Source: Monosporascus cannonballus
Taxonomy: Eukaryota > Ascomycota > Sordariomycetes > Xylariales
Reading direction: 5' to 3'
Assembly (NCBI GenBank): GCA_004154925.1
Contig: QJNS01000094.1
Coordinates: 1 to 64,000, forward strand
Length of the DNA stretch: 64,000 nt
Shown here in pieces: positions 37,276-48,800 of the stretch. A program made the translations under genes and the position numbers. The notes beneath the pieces were generated by a model. It searched no databases. It was given only the letters and a program-made list of their open reading frames with translations, and had not been told where the DNA came from. Within the stretch, counting starts at the first letter, position 1. Each line of letters opens with the position of its first letter.

Positions 37276-37400
37276 AGGATCGATATAATTCCAAATATCG
37301 AACGCGTATACTTTAAATTGGAATTCGCCTTTAAAACGAGCCCAGTTTTTGAGTCCCTTATAAATAACGGAGGACGTTAACGTTACGGTCGTTATCATTA
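37276..37400 (-). pseudogene. Copia-A gag fragment
   Basis: The minus strand reads ARFKGEFQFKVYAFDIWNYIDP, which resembles the start of fungal copia gag (W...IK..A....IW.YIDP). It lies about 100 bases inside the right LTR, fixing the element's orientation. A related, more mutated copy is on the plus strand at about 37930-38045. Confidence 0.6.
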
Positions 37401-37504
37401 TTATTAACGTATTTCGATAATTATAACTAATATATAATTTATATAATTTTAGTAATAGTTAATTAATTAATATATGCCTTAATTAAGTAAATAAGATTCT
37501 TAAT

Positions 37505-37667
37505 TGTCAGATATAAAGGATATCAGTTATATATATATTAATAACTAATTATAAATGCTTTAAAACGCGCATTATACTTTAAGATAATCTAGTCCCGGAA
37601 CATATGTATTCCGATCAAAGGAAATCTTCCGTATATAGGATGCTAGAGCACCCCCTACTAGCTGACA
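37505..37667 (-). repeat. Right (5') LTR of copia-A
   Basis: 163 bp ending CTAGCTGACA, followed by the target duplication GTTCC. Its left half has many transitions relative to 25205-25280, whereas the right half (CTAGTCCCGGAACATATG onward) is nearly unchanged. Confidence 0.9.
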
Positions 37668-37672
37668 GTTCC

Positions 37673-38951
37673 CCATATACTGAAAGGTCCCATACTGATC
37701 GGCTCATAGATATTCCGTGGCTAAATTACTTAAAATTATAGGCATGCAATAGCACGTATAATTTAACGGAATATAATAACATAATTAATATCCCTTATAT
37801 CTGATAACTAAAAATCTTATTCGCTTAATTTATATATATATTTGTTAATTAATTGTTAGTAATACGATATGAGGTATATATTAATATTAATTATTTATAT
37901 ATCTTAATAATAATAATAACTATATATTTAACGCCTTCAATTATTCATAAAAAAGTCTAAGGATTAAAATCGTTTTAAAAGTAAATTCTAATTTAAAATA
38001 TACGTATTTACTATTTAGAATTTTATCGATCTCGATTAATTATTTCCGTAATTTATTAAATTAATAAAACTCGATATAATTTTTTATCCAAAAAATAAAT
38101 TCGTTACATAACTTAATTTAATATCTTATTATCGTTCTTATTATCCGGAAAAATTATCGACAAAATTAATTTTATAAAATATTTAATAAGTACTGTTAAA
38201 ATAACGACCGAAAGTAAATACGCTTATAATCAGAAATTTATAATATATATTTTCAAAAATCGAAAATACGATATTTTCTATAAAAATGTTAACGGTTTAA
38301 CGATATAAATCCTAGAATTAATATTTTTAACGATCAAAAAAACGAATTTCTTTTTCGAAAAAAACTTATGAAAATAATATGCCAAATTAGCTAAATTAAA
38401 TAAGATAAACGATATTAAGCTTTTAATTAATATGTAACTAAAATATTGTAAAATATTAAAATAAATTTCGAAATTTAATAAAAAGTTAAATAAATAAATC
38501 GTAAAATTATAAGATATTATAGCTTTAAAATAATAAAATAGTATTTTAAAAATAAAAACGATAATTATATAAATTAATACTTTATACATAATATTAACCC
38601 TTATAATTAGGAGATAGATTACTACCTTCTAGATAATAAAAAAGCCGAAATCGATAACGATATAATTAATTTTCAAAAAATAGTGACTAATTTTTTAAAT
38701 TATTAAGTAATAATTTATCCCATATTTATATTACAAAATATTAAGGTAACGTTTTCGACGTTTTATGGGGCCCTTACGGATACCCTTAATTAAAATAATC
38801 TTAATTAGAACAATATTAATTTTATTAATTTTTAATTATAAGGAAAAACTCTAAGATACAAGCGAAATAAAATAATTGTAAAAGGTTTTATATAAACCGA
38901 AACGTTAAAAAACAAAAATAACAAAAATCGGATATGCAAAATATTTGTTAT
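37673..38951 (+). mobile_element. Copia-B 5' portion: rest of the split LTR and gag
   Basis: 37673-37804 completes the LTR begun at 25173 and ends CCCTTATATCTGATA, the complement of a copia-A LTR start. Next comes a plus-strand sequence aligning with the copia-A gag region in inverted orientation (37930-38045). Copia-B is thus a related element in the opposite direction, cut short at gypsy-2. Its pol and 3' LTR are not recognised. Confidence 0.65.
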
Positions 38952-39135
38952 TGTAAAAGGCTTCACCTGAGCGGTCTGCAATCAGTTACCAATAAGAGTT
39001 TATTTTCTAGCTAAAAAGAAAAAAAAGAAAATAAAAATACAGTTGTATATGTTCGTATATAAGGCGCTGCGCTAGTGCTGCTTAATACCGGCGTTTATCC
39101 GGTATTCTATAATAGGACTCCATATAGCCCTATTA
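38952..39135 (-). repeat. Left (3') LTR of gypsy-2
   Basis: Begins TGTAAAAGGCTTCACCTGAG. The first half is less mutated than in the right copy. Confidence 0.8.
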
Positions 39136-40614
39136 TATTACTCCTTACCTTTTCTAAAAAGGGTTAACTTATCGTAAGATTAATAATTACGTTAATCTTT
39201 AATTTTTAATTAATCTAAAAATCGGAAATTTGTTAACTTTTAACCTAAGCTTAATTTATGTAATTAATTATAAGCTAATTATACGTTAAATAAGTTTATA
39301 TATAAAAACATACTTACGTCTTTACTTATTTTAACTTTTTTTCTTATAATAATAATTTAATTTAATAAATTAACTTTTATTAATATCTATAATAATACTT
39401 TTATACGTTATTTTATAATAGTTTAAAAATTAATTAATACGTTATAACGCCGCAAAAATACCCCTCAAAAAGGACGTTCCTACGGCTTCGGGCCCTTTTC
39501 ATAATTCGGAATCTATTAAAATTTTTCGTACGTTATATACTTACGTCGCCTTGGACAAATATCCCGCCTATACTTATAATATGCCTTATTTTACTTATAT
39601 AATTTGTTTTATCAAAAACCCGGACGCATTTTATTTGAATTAATAAAATACATAATTTATTTATACGTTCTTTATTCGTTATTTTTAAAATACGTATTAT
39701 TACAGATAAAAAAGCGGTTCGTTATTAAGCTTATATTAATTATAACCATAAATATCCCGAAATAAATACCCTTTTTATTTTGGCTAATATATTTTCTTAA
39801 CGTAACTTTTAAGTAATTCGCGGATATTTCCAAATTTCGTTAAACGGTCGATACGTTTTGCGAAATTACTTTTAATTACGATTACCGAAACCCTGGTAAA
39901 TTCGCTTTTTTTGCGTATTTCCTATATTGTTTTTTTGCCGTTAACCCTAATTTAATAATTATTTGTATCTAGGAAAAGGCGAGTGCCGAAACTTTATCTT
40001 CGCGTTTTAAATTTTCGTACGTTATTTATTTCGAAATAAATTTACGCTTTTAATTCTTAATTTATACGCTATTTATATGTAAATTAGGCTGCCGATTTCG
40101 TCGATTCCTTTACTTAACATAACAAAAAAGTATTAAGCATAAAAATAATAAATCTTATTATATAAAATTTTCTTATAATATTTCCACGCTTTTTCTAAAT
40201 TATTTATTAATTTATGTTATAAGTTAAATTAACAACCGTTAATAATTATATTATTAATATTTTCGAAAATTTCGTAATTATAATTTAGGCGGCTAAAAAA
40301 CAATTCCGATTTTATTAAAATTTAATATAAATAAAGACGAATAATTACATATTTTAAGTACATAACTTCCGCGTAATATTAACGTTATAAATTTGTACAA
40401 TAAATCGTTAAATTTTTAAATTTTTAAAAATAATTAAATAATTTTATAACCGGCGTATTATTTTTATAACTTTTAATTTCTTTTTGATATACTTTATTTG
40501 TAAATAACAGAAACGTTATTTTAACGTTTATTTATAAATTATATAAAGTTATTTTTAAACGGTTTTCCCAAATCTCCTATACCGCTTACGCGCTGTTCGG
40601 CCGGTATGTTTGGG

Positions 40615-40655
40615 CTGGACTTTTATTCGTCCGCTTTCGGGTAATACGTTGGATT
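40615..40655 (-). pseudogene. Integrase catalytic-region remnant of gypsy-2
   Basis: The minus strand reads TYYPKADE-stop-KSSPN, matching the gypsy integrase block around Y-H-P-x-[ST]-D-G-Q. A CAG/CAA codon has become TAA and Gly has become Glu, both RIP-type transitions. Confidence 0.6.
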
Positions 40656-43137
40656 TAAGGTCCGTTATTAATAATTATATTATTATATTATTTTCGAGCT
40701 ATTATAAAGCCGCCGTATTTACGAATTTTTCGAACGGCTTTTAAATCGGTTTTATGTAATTTAACCATTTTACCTGGACTTAGCATATAAAACCTTTTTT
40801 TATCTTTTTAATCCGGGCTTAAAAATATTTTCGATTTTAAATTCTGGTTCGTTATTTTTTTTAAAGATAATAAAAAGGGGTTACGTATTTACGTTAATTT
40901 AAAACAGTAAAAGGTTACGGTATATATATCTTAATAAATTAATATAAAAATGGTTATAAATCCTTTTAAATATATTTAATTCGATAACGTAAAAATTAAT
41001 TATTTTAATTATTTAATATTTAACTTAAAACCACTTTAGTTTTTTTAACGGCCAGGAAATAACGATATTTTTTAAGGATAATTAGATTTTATCGTTAATT
41101 TCGTATTTTTCGATAAAAAAACAACGTTTATTTATTATTTTTTCTTAAGTTTGCTAGGTCGCCGTTACTGCGGCTGAAGTAAATTCCGTACTTTTTCGCA
41201 ATTTTTTAACAAAATTTTCCGCTTTTATATATAAATCTTTTTTAATTACCGAATTATTTTTTATTTAAAGAATCGGGTTAATGTAATACCCGTAAAACAA
41301 AAAAGAATTAATTTTATCGAAATCGTATTTTAATTATTAATCGCAAATATCGCTTTCGAAAAAAACTTACTTTATTCTCATTATAAATATATTACGAAAA
41401 TTCGCAAATAAATTAACATCTTTTAATTAGCTCTTTCCGTAGCACTATCGGTTTCTAAATAGTATACGGTAAAAAAACGTTATTTTATCATTATTAATTT
41501 GCAAAATCTAATTTTGAATTTTCTTATTTAATTAATTTCTTTATTATTTATAATAACCTTAAAAAAAACATAAAATCTTTAATATATTTTTACGAATATC
41601 TCCGCATATAGTTTTACGTTTATCGTACGTATCGTTTTTAGGATTACTGCCTTAAATAATCAATTTATTATAATTATCAAAAAATATAAATCGTACTTAA
41701 AAACGCCTAATAAATTAGTTATAAAATTAATTAATAATTCGTTATAAAATCGTTCGGAAATCGGGAATAATTTTAATAACCCTTTTTTCTTATTTCTTTA
41801 TACATTTTTATGGCCGTATACGTCGTAATTCCTATAAAACTGCTTTGTTATATAATACATACCCGGCCAGAAAAAGGTTTTCGAAAGTATTATTATTATA
41901 ATTTTTTTGTCTAAGTGGTCTATTATATAAAAATTATAAATATTTTATATTAAGGCCGTTTTAAACGGTACTTAATTTAAGATCTAAAGACGTTCTCGAA
42001 ATTAAATTTTTTTAATATTTAAAATATACTCCGTAACCAATATTAATAACTTTAATTTCGTAAAAGATTTATATTCCTTTTTTATAATAATCTTAATAAT
42101 ACGGTTATAACTTTTATTATATTTAAATATTACTTCTTAAAGTTCCTGGAAATTTTCGTAATATTAAAATATTTATATTTCTCGAAACAACCCGTTATCT
42201 TTAATTTTAATATTATTAATTATTATTATATTTTCGGCGCATTCCCAGCATTTTATAAATAACATAAATAATTATTCATCTTTTATTAATTAAAGTTTTT
42301 ATACAATTTTCAGGTTATCGCCTGTTTTTATAAACAAATTTATTTTTTACGCGAAAATATATTAGCCTTAATATTTAAATAACCGGCACGAAATTCGAAA
42401 TAAAAATTAAAACGGAATAACGTTTTTAATTACCTTACTTAACATTTATTTAACTTTTTAATAATTATAAAATATTTTAAATTTTTATAATCGGTAATAA
42501 TTTTAAATAAAGTTATTATATTACGTAATTTTATATCTTGCGCTTTTAAATAATTTATTATTTTTAAAAATTCTTTATTACATATTTTGTAATTAATTTT
42601 AACAAAGTTTTATTTCTTAAAATAATAAATAACCAGGCGTAATTCTTCCAATTTATTAACTTAAGATAAATAACTTTCGCATATTACCCTTAAATAATTT
42701 GTTTTTAATATTATAAGTTTTTCGAGATCCTATTACGCTAAAATCGGTTCTATTATAAAAACGTTTTTAAAACGTTTAAACGCTACTCTTTACTTTTTCT
42801 CTTAATGAAATAAAGTTTTCTTCCGAGTTAAGGTTATTAACGGTACCGATATGTCCGTATAATAAGTTATAAAATCGTAATAAAAATTTACGAACCCTAA
42901 AAAATTTCGGATTCCCTTAAACTTTTTAAAAATTTCCCACCTTTTAATTGCACGTAACTTCTTAGGGTCTATTCGTATCCTTTTTCCAGCATTTATAATA
43001 AATCCAAGATATTTTATCGTTTTTACGGCGAATTCGCACTTAAAAATATCCAGATTTAAATTTGCTTTTCTTAAACGGCTTAAAACCTTTTTTACTTTTT
43101 ACATATAATCCTTCTTAAATCCAAAAAAAATAAAGAT

Positions 43138-43791
43138 ATCGTTCAAATATACTAAGCAAAAAACGTTAAAATACTTTTTTAGGACCTTATTAACGTATTA
43201 TTAAAAAATCGCGAAAACCTCATATAAACTATATAATATTACCAGCTATTTATATAAACCAAAATACGTTCGGAATATCATTTTTTATTCGTTTCCCTTC
43301 TTAATTCTAATCTTATAAAATATTATTTGGACGTGCATTTTCGTAAATTACTTAACGTAAAAAAATAACCTTAAGGTTTCTAAAATAAAAAGTAAGGGGT
43401 AACGGTTTTTTTCAGTTATTATATTTAACGCTCGATAATTACAGTAAAAACGTAACCTTTCTCCGGGTTTCTTCATAAATAAAACCGGAGCCCTTACGGG
43501 CGAACTGTTTATGCGGATATACCCTTTATCCAAAAGCTTTATCAAGGTTTTCCTTAAAACTAACAGCTCTCCCTTAATTATATTATATAACGGCCCCCAT
43601 AATGCTAATATTTCTCTTCCTATTTCGTTTTTACGTAATAAAATCGCATGGTCCATTTCGAGGCTGAATGGGGGTAAAGCGTTACCTAATCTTTTATCGA
43701 ATAACTTCCGAAACGTTTTTAACCTAAACGAAAACTTTTCGTTAATTTTTACTTTTTTCTTAAACGCTAACGCCTTATTAATATCGGCCAA
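43138..43791 (-). pseudogene. Reverse-transcriptase fragment of gypsy-2 pol
   Basis: A 147-codon open stretch (43348-43791) contains LWGPLYNIIKGELLVLRKTL, PVRAPVLFMKKPGERLRFY and YRALNIITEKNRYPLLFI, typical of Tf1/gypsy reverse transcriptase. Further on the catalytic box reads VYLNDIFIFF (43138-43149 for YLND). The first catalytic Asp is replaced by Asn, a G-to-A change. Confidence 0.88.
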
Positions 43792-45696
43792 AATAACTAA
43801 AAATAGCTAGATTTTCTATTTAATTCTTTTAATCTTTTTTATGCTTTAAAATTCCGTCCCGAAAACGGCAGTTAAAATTCTTTTTGCTTTGTAAACAGCT
43901 CGTACGCTATTTCTTTAAGTTTTATATCCTTTTTCGTAAACCCTTATATAACTTATTACGCCTACCGTTAAAAAGTATTTCTGTATTACGTATACAACAT
44001 TATAATACTTCTTTTAAAATTTTCCTAAAATTAAAAAATAATTAAAATTATTAATAATATATGCAAATATCCTGGCCTTAAAATCGTTAATATCTATCTT
44101 TACATATATTATTTTCTTAATTTCTTTTTACCGTTATCGGCTCCTTTTTCAAATTCTTTTTAATCCGCGTAATTTTATTAAAATATGCGGTAACTGTAAA
44201 CGTTTTACGAATATTTCGTTTATTATAATAAAATATTTATATCCTTAATTAACAAAAATTTCCATAAAATTTTCTTAATTAATATATACATCGATAATAA
44301 ATAAAATACTATCCATATTTTATTTCGCGATTTTTACCTCGGCTTAAATTACCTTTTATTTTCAAACGCGCTAATATTTAAAAAAAAATCCTTTTTCGTT
44401 TTTAAATTTCGATCTTTTTTTCTTATATATTTTTAACGAACTAATCCTTTCTTATAGTTTTTTTATTAATAAAAATAAGTAACAGTTCGCCTTATAATCA
44501 AAACGCCTATAATATAGACAAAAGCTTTTTGTTTTACAGATATTCCGTTCTTTTTAAATTATTTATCATACGTATTATTTCGGTATTAGGGGTAAGATTT
44601 AAGATCTTTATTTTTACCGTCCTACTGCCAAAACACCCGTTATATTTATATTGTTATTTAGGTTATTTCTTACTTAATTATTATCATTTCATTAAGTTAT
44701 TAGAAAATTATTCGTTTTTTTTTGCTGCATTATTTTTTAAGGCGTCCGGTGATTTCTATTATTTTATTTATTTATATATTATAATTCTTAAAAAGATTTT
44801 ATTAAAATTAAAATTTAAGTAAATTTTTTGTTTAATGTTTTTTTTTAAAAGCGTAAATTTCGCCTCCGTTAATCAGGTAATACCTTTCGTATTTATTAAT
44901 GTTTTTTCGAATAAAAAATAAAATAATTAAAATTTTGCGTTATCGGTTTATCTTAAATTCCGAAAACGTTCGGTTATTCTTTCCTTTTTATGCCGATTAT
45001 TATATTATTCGTATAATACTTAAGAGAAAGTAACGGGGTTATAAATATTATTTAGGATTCCAGTAATATAATAAATAATAACCGTATATTATATGTTAAT
45101 TTCGAATTTTTCGTATATAGCGTAAAATTATTTATAAATTTCTTTTATAAAAATAACGTTTATTTTGAGCTTATAAGTTATAAATACGTATTATTCGAAG
45201 AACTTCTTTTTTGTCCCGTTAAACTTCTCCGGCCAGGGTAACGGCTTGTGCTTGGCTCTTGCTATTAATTCGGTCGTTCGAACTATTTTTGCAAAATGGC
45301 TTAATTGCGCTTCCGATTATTACTAGGTCGAAAAAAGGTTGGTATTCGTAAGAGTTATCGCATTTTAAATTTATAATTAAATAATAAACTTTTATTAAAT
45401 AATTAAGCGGTTTTTAAGTTATTTGACCGTTTATATTAATTCTTTATTTACCTTATGCTGCGTTTTTATATGTTTACGGAATCAAATTGCTTTTTTTTGG
45501 TTTTTTTCGAATTGGTAATTTATATGCTGTTTTATAATCGTTATTAAGCTTGTTAGAGTTTTTGTTATAACGTTAAATATCCTTTATAACTTTGGATCGA
45601 TAAGGGCCCTTTATTAGGCCCTTTAGAAAACGTTCGAAAATCCTAATATTTAATTTCGAACGTTTTTTATTTTGCTAAATAGTAAGCTAGAAAATA

Positions 45697-45875
45697 TGTA
45701 AAAGGCTTTACCTAAGCGGTTTATAATTAGTTGTTAATAAGAATTTATTTTTTAGTTTAAAAAAAGGAAAATAAAAATACAGTTATATATATTCGCATAT
45801 AAAGCGCTGCGCTAATGCTGCTTGGTATCGGCGTTTATTCGGTGCTCCATAATAGGGCTCTATATAGCCTTATCA
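45697..45875 (-). repeat. Right (5') LTR of gypsy-2
   Basis: Begins TGTAAAAGGCTTTACCTAAG. Its outer end (GGTGCTCCATAATAGGGCTC) keeps more G and C than the left copy. Confidence 0.8.
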
Positions 45876-48800
45876 TGCTTTTTAAGTTCTTATTTCTTAT
45901 TTATTTTTATTTTTATTAAGATAATAACGCGATAAATAACAGACATAAATTAATATATTTCCGAATTTAATTCCTCATAATGAATTATATATAAAATAAT
46001 GAAACAAAATAAATTATCGAAATTGTAAAATACGAAAATATATTTAAACGTAGTTTTATCATCTTATTAAAACAATACGAATCGTATTTAGGATTAAATA
46101 TATAATATTTCTTTAATTACGAACTTTTATATATTTATGACGAAATTCGATAGAAATACGTAAAGCTCAAAAACAAGGATATTTTTCGTTAAAAAGATTT
46201 AGATCGATAAAACTATAACTACTTTATTGAACATATTATGAACTAATATTATTAATAATATATATAACATTTTTCGAAACTTTTAAAATATTCTTTATAT
46301 ATATTTAATAAACGGTTTTCAAAATAACAACAATATAACTAAATCATATTAATTATAAATATTATTGTTATTAAAAACGTAAGATTTTAAGAATTATATA
46401 TATTTATTAAACTATGAATAAATTAAAACTTGATTATACTCGAAATAATAACGATATAATAATAATATATTAAAAACGGCCTAGAACAATTTCTTAAATA
46501 AATTTATAACTTTTATAGTAAAGTTATTTCAATTTAAAATAGGCCAAATAAATATTTAAAAATATTTTAGAAAAAGTAAGACAAAATAAGGAAGTGCCGA
46601 CAAATATCTATATAACTAAAGAATTTTATTTAATTAACTTTGAAAATAGCAATTATAGCATAAAAAGTCTTAAATTAAGATGTTGCTCTTATTATCGTTT
46701 ATAAGAATTTTAAAATATCAAAAATATTTAAATAGAGTTCTGTTTTAAGTAATTTTATAATATTATAACGCAAATTACTCGCACAAAAACCGCTTAATAT
46801 TAAAGCTAAATAGTACATATTAAAAACCCAAAAAATTAATATATGTAATTATATTTTGAAATAACAACTTAACGAAAACAAATACTGAAAAATATTCGTC
46901 TTAAATAAGAAAAGGTAAAAACTTTTTAAAAAAGGTTTTCGTATCGTCGAATTTATTCCAATCGAAATAAATCCGTTTAATTAGAAAGATCGATAAGCTT
47001 TTTTAAAAATAATTATGTTTTAACTTATTATAATGACGAAAAAAATGTATAAATTGTATTTATATAACTAAAGATAATAACAATGCTTTTTTAGTTTAAA
47101 TAAGAGAATACTATAACGAAAACTAATAATATATTACCGTATAAAAAAGTATTATTTTTAATGGTTTAAAGGAATCGCAAAATATAATACCGCTATAACA
47201 CTAAGTATTTATTTTCTTTTATTTAAATAATATCAGATAATTCGTATAAAACTATCGTTGAAAGGTTGTATTATTATTTCTAAAAAAATCTAAAATATAT
47301 AATTATTAAATAAATAGATATAAATATACAAGCGAAGATAAATATCTAAATTAAATATTTTGCAAAAGAATATAAATTTCGTTATATTACCGTTAATATT
47401 GTTGCTTTAATAAAAGCGGATAAATGTTTTATTACATAATATAAAACTACGGAAATTAAAGCAAAAATAATAAATGAATATTAAAATATCTAGCGATTCC
47501 GCTAAGTTCATTTTAAAATTCGACTTAATCAATCTACCTTGAATTTATTTTTATGTCAATCAAAAATAAAGATGTAAATTATATTTTCAAGTATTTCAAA
47601 ATATAACGAAATTTATGAGAATATACTGAGAATTAATAGCCAAAAAGTCGGATATTTAACGTTTGTCGATAAATTAATTTATATTATTACTATTGTCCAA
47701 TTTAGTAAGTATTAGAATATTTTCAAACTTTACAAATAAAGTATTTTAAAATATTTAAAAAGAAAATCCGAAACTTATATTTTTTTTAAAAAAAAAAGAG
47801 TAAAAGTATGTTTTATATTTCCGAAAAAAAAAAGAGATAGTATATTTCGTATAACGGAAATTTCTACGTATAACCTAAATGTACTTAATATCAGAATTAT
47901 AACAGCAAAGCTTGAAAAAATATATTCGTAAAAATCTAGAAAGAAAATTTAAAAAAGTTAGTATTCAAAATTTTTATTTTCTTTTTATTCGTCTTTAATA
48001 AAAAAAAGTACGTTACGATTTTATATTAATTATCGGTTTATAAATTGTATCATTATTAAAAGCTGATATTGTCTTAGTATTAATTTTTAAAATTTATAAA
48101 AATGCTCTTAAGATTAAATTTATAAAATATATATTATTCCATACAAATTAAAAGACGTTAATCTAAAACGACTTTTTCAACATATAAATAATTTAAATAT
48201 ATAGTAATGCCGTTTGGATTTATACACGTTTCTATAATTTTTCAAACCCGTCTAAGCAAAGTATTAATCTCTTTTATTACTTAAACTTATATAATTTATA
48301 TAAATAAAATTATAATATTTTGAGATTAAAGGAAGATATAGAAATTATTTTCGATTAATATCAGAATAATCAAAAATACTAATCGTTTATCAAATTGTTA
48401 AAATATAAATTTATGCGGACTGGAATTTCATGTTTTAAATTTATTGTTAATATCGAAATAGTTTAAATAAATTCTCGACGAATGATTATAATCTAAAATT
48501 TAAAAAAGCTGAAATTGATATATAATATTTAAATATTTTAAAAATGTATTAACTCTAGAAAAGGTTTATTGTTTATTATTTAAGAATTATCGTTTTTATA
48601 ATTAACTCATTAAAAACTCGTTTAAAAATGTAAATAATTTATAAAAATTCGAGAAATACTGCAAATCCTTCAACTCTGTTTTTCGAATTACGACTATTTT
48701 CCGATACTGAAATTTTGTAAAACGTATTTATCTAAAAACCAACGTATTTTTTAAAGTTATATCCGATATTGTAGTACAATTTTACAAATAAAATTCATAT

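Larger units (their letters stand above)
25205..37667 (-). mobile_element. Copia-A: Ty1/copia LTR retrotransposon, RIP-damaged, interrupted by gypsy-1
   Basis: Flanked by a perfect 5-bp target duplication, GTTCC (25200-25204 and 37668-37672), and bounded by roughly 163-bp LTRs beginning TGTCAGATATAA. Without the nested gypsy-1 it is about 5.1 kb, normal for copia. Orientation is minus: a gag fragment (FQFKVYAFDIWNYIDP) lies beside the right LTR. The RNase H end lies beside the left LTR, by comparison with the less mutated copy at 62.7 kb. The interior is extremely AT-rich with stops in every frame, so it is dead. Confidence 0.88.
38952..45875 (-). mobile_element. Gypsy-2: second Ty3/gypsy retrotransposon, RIP-damaged
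   Basis: Bounded by direct repeats of about 180 bp starting TGTAAAAGGCTT (38952-39135 and 45697-45875) that share the internal block AAGCGCTGCGCTA. The minus strand encodes gypsy pol: the reverse-transcriptase N-terminal part at 43348-43791, a mutated catalytic motif at 43138, and an integrase end near 40.63 kb. The flanking 5 bases (GTTAT and TGCTT) do not match, so either the ends have been rearranged or the duplication has been lost. Confidence 0.85.

Noticed and set aside
38278..38589. 103-codon Ile/Phe/Tyr-rich frame that looks membrane-like
   Set aside because: Composition is what AT-rich RIP DNA yields by chance; it is antisense to the copia-B gag remnant.
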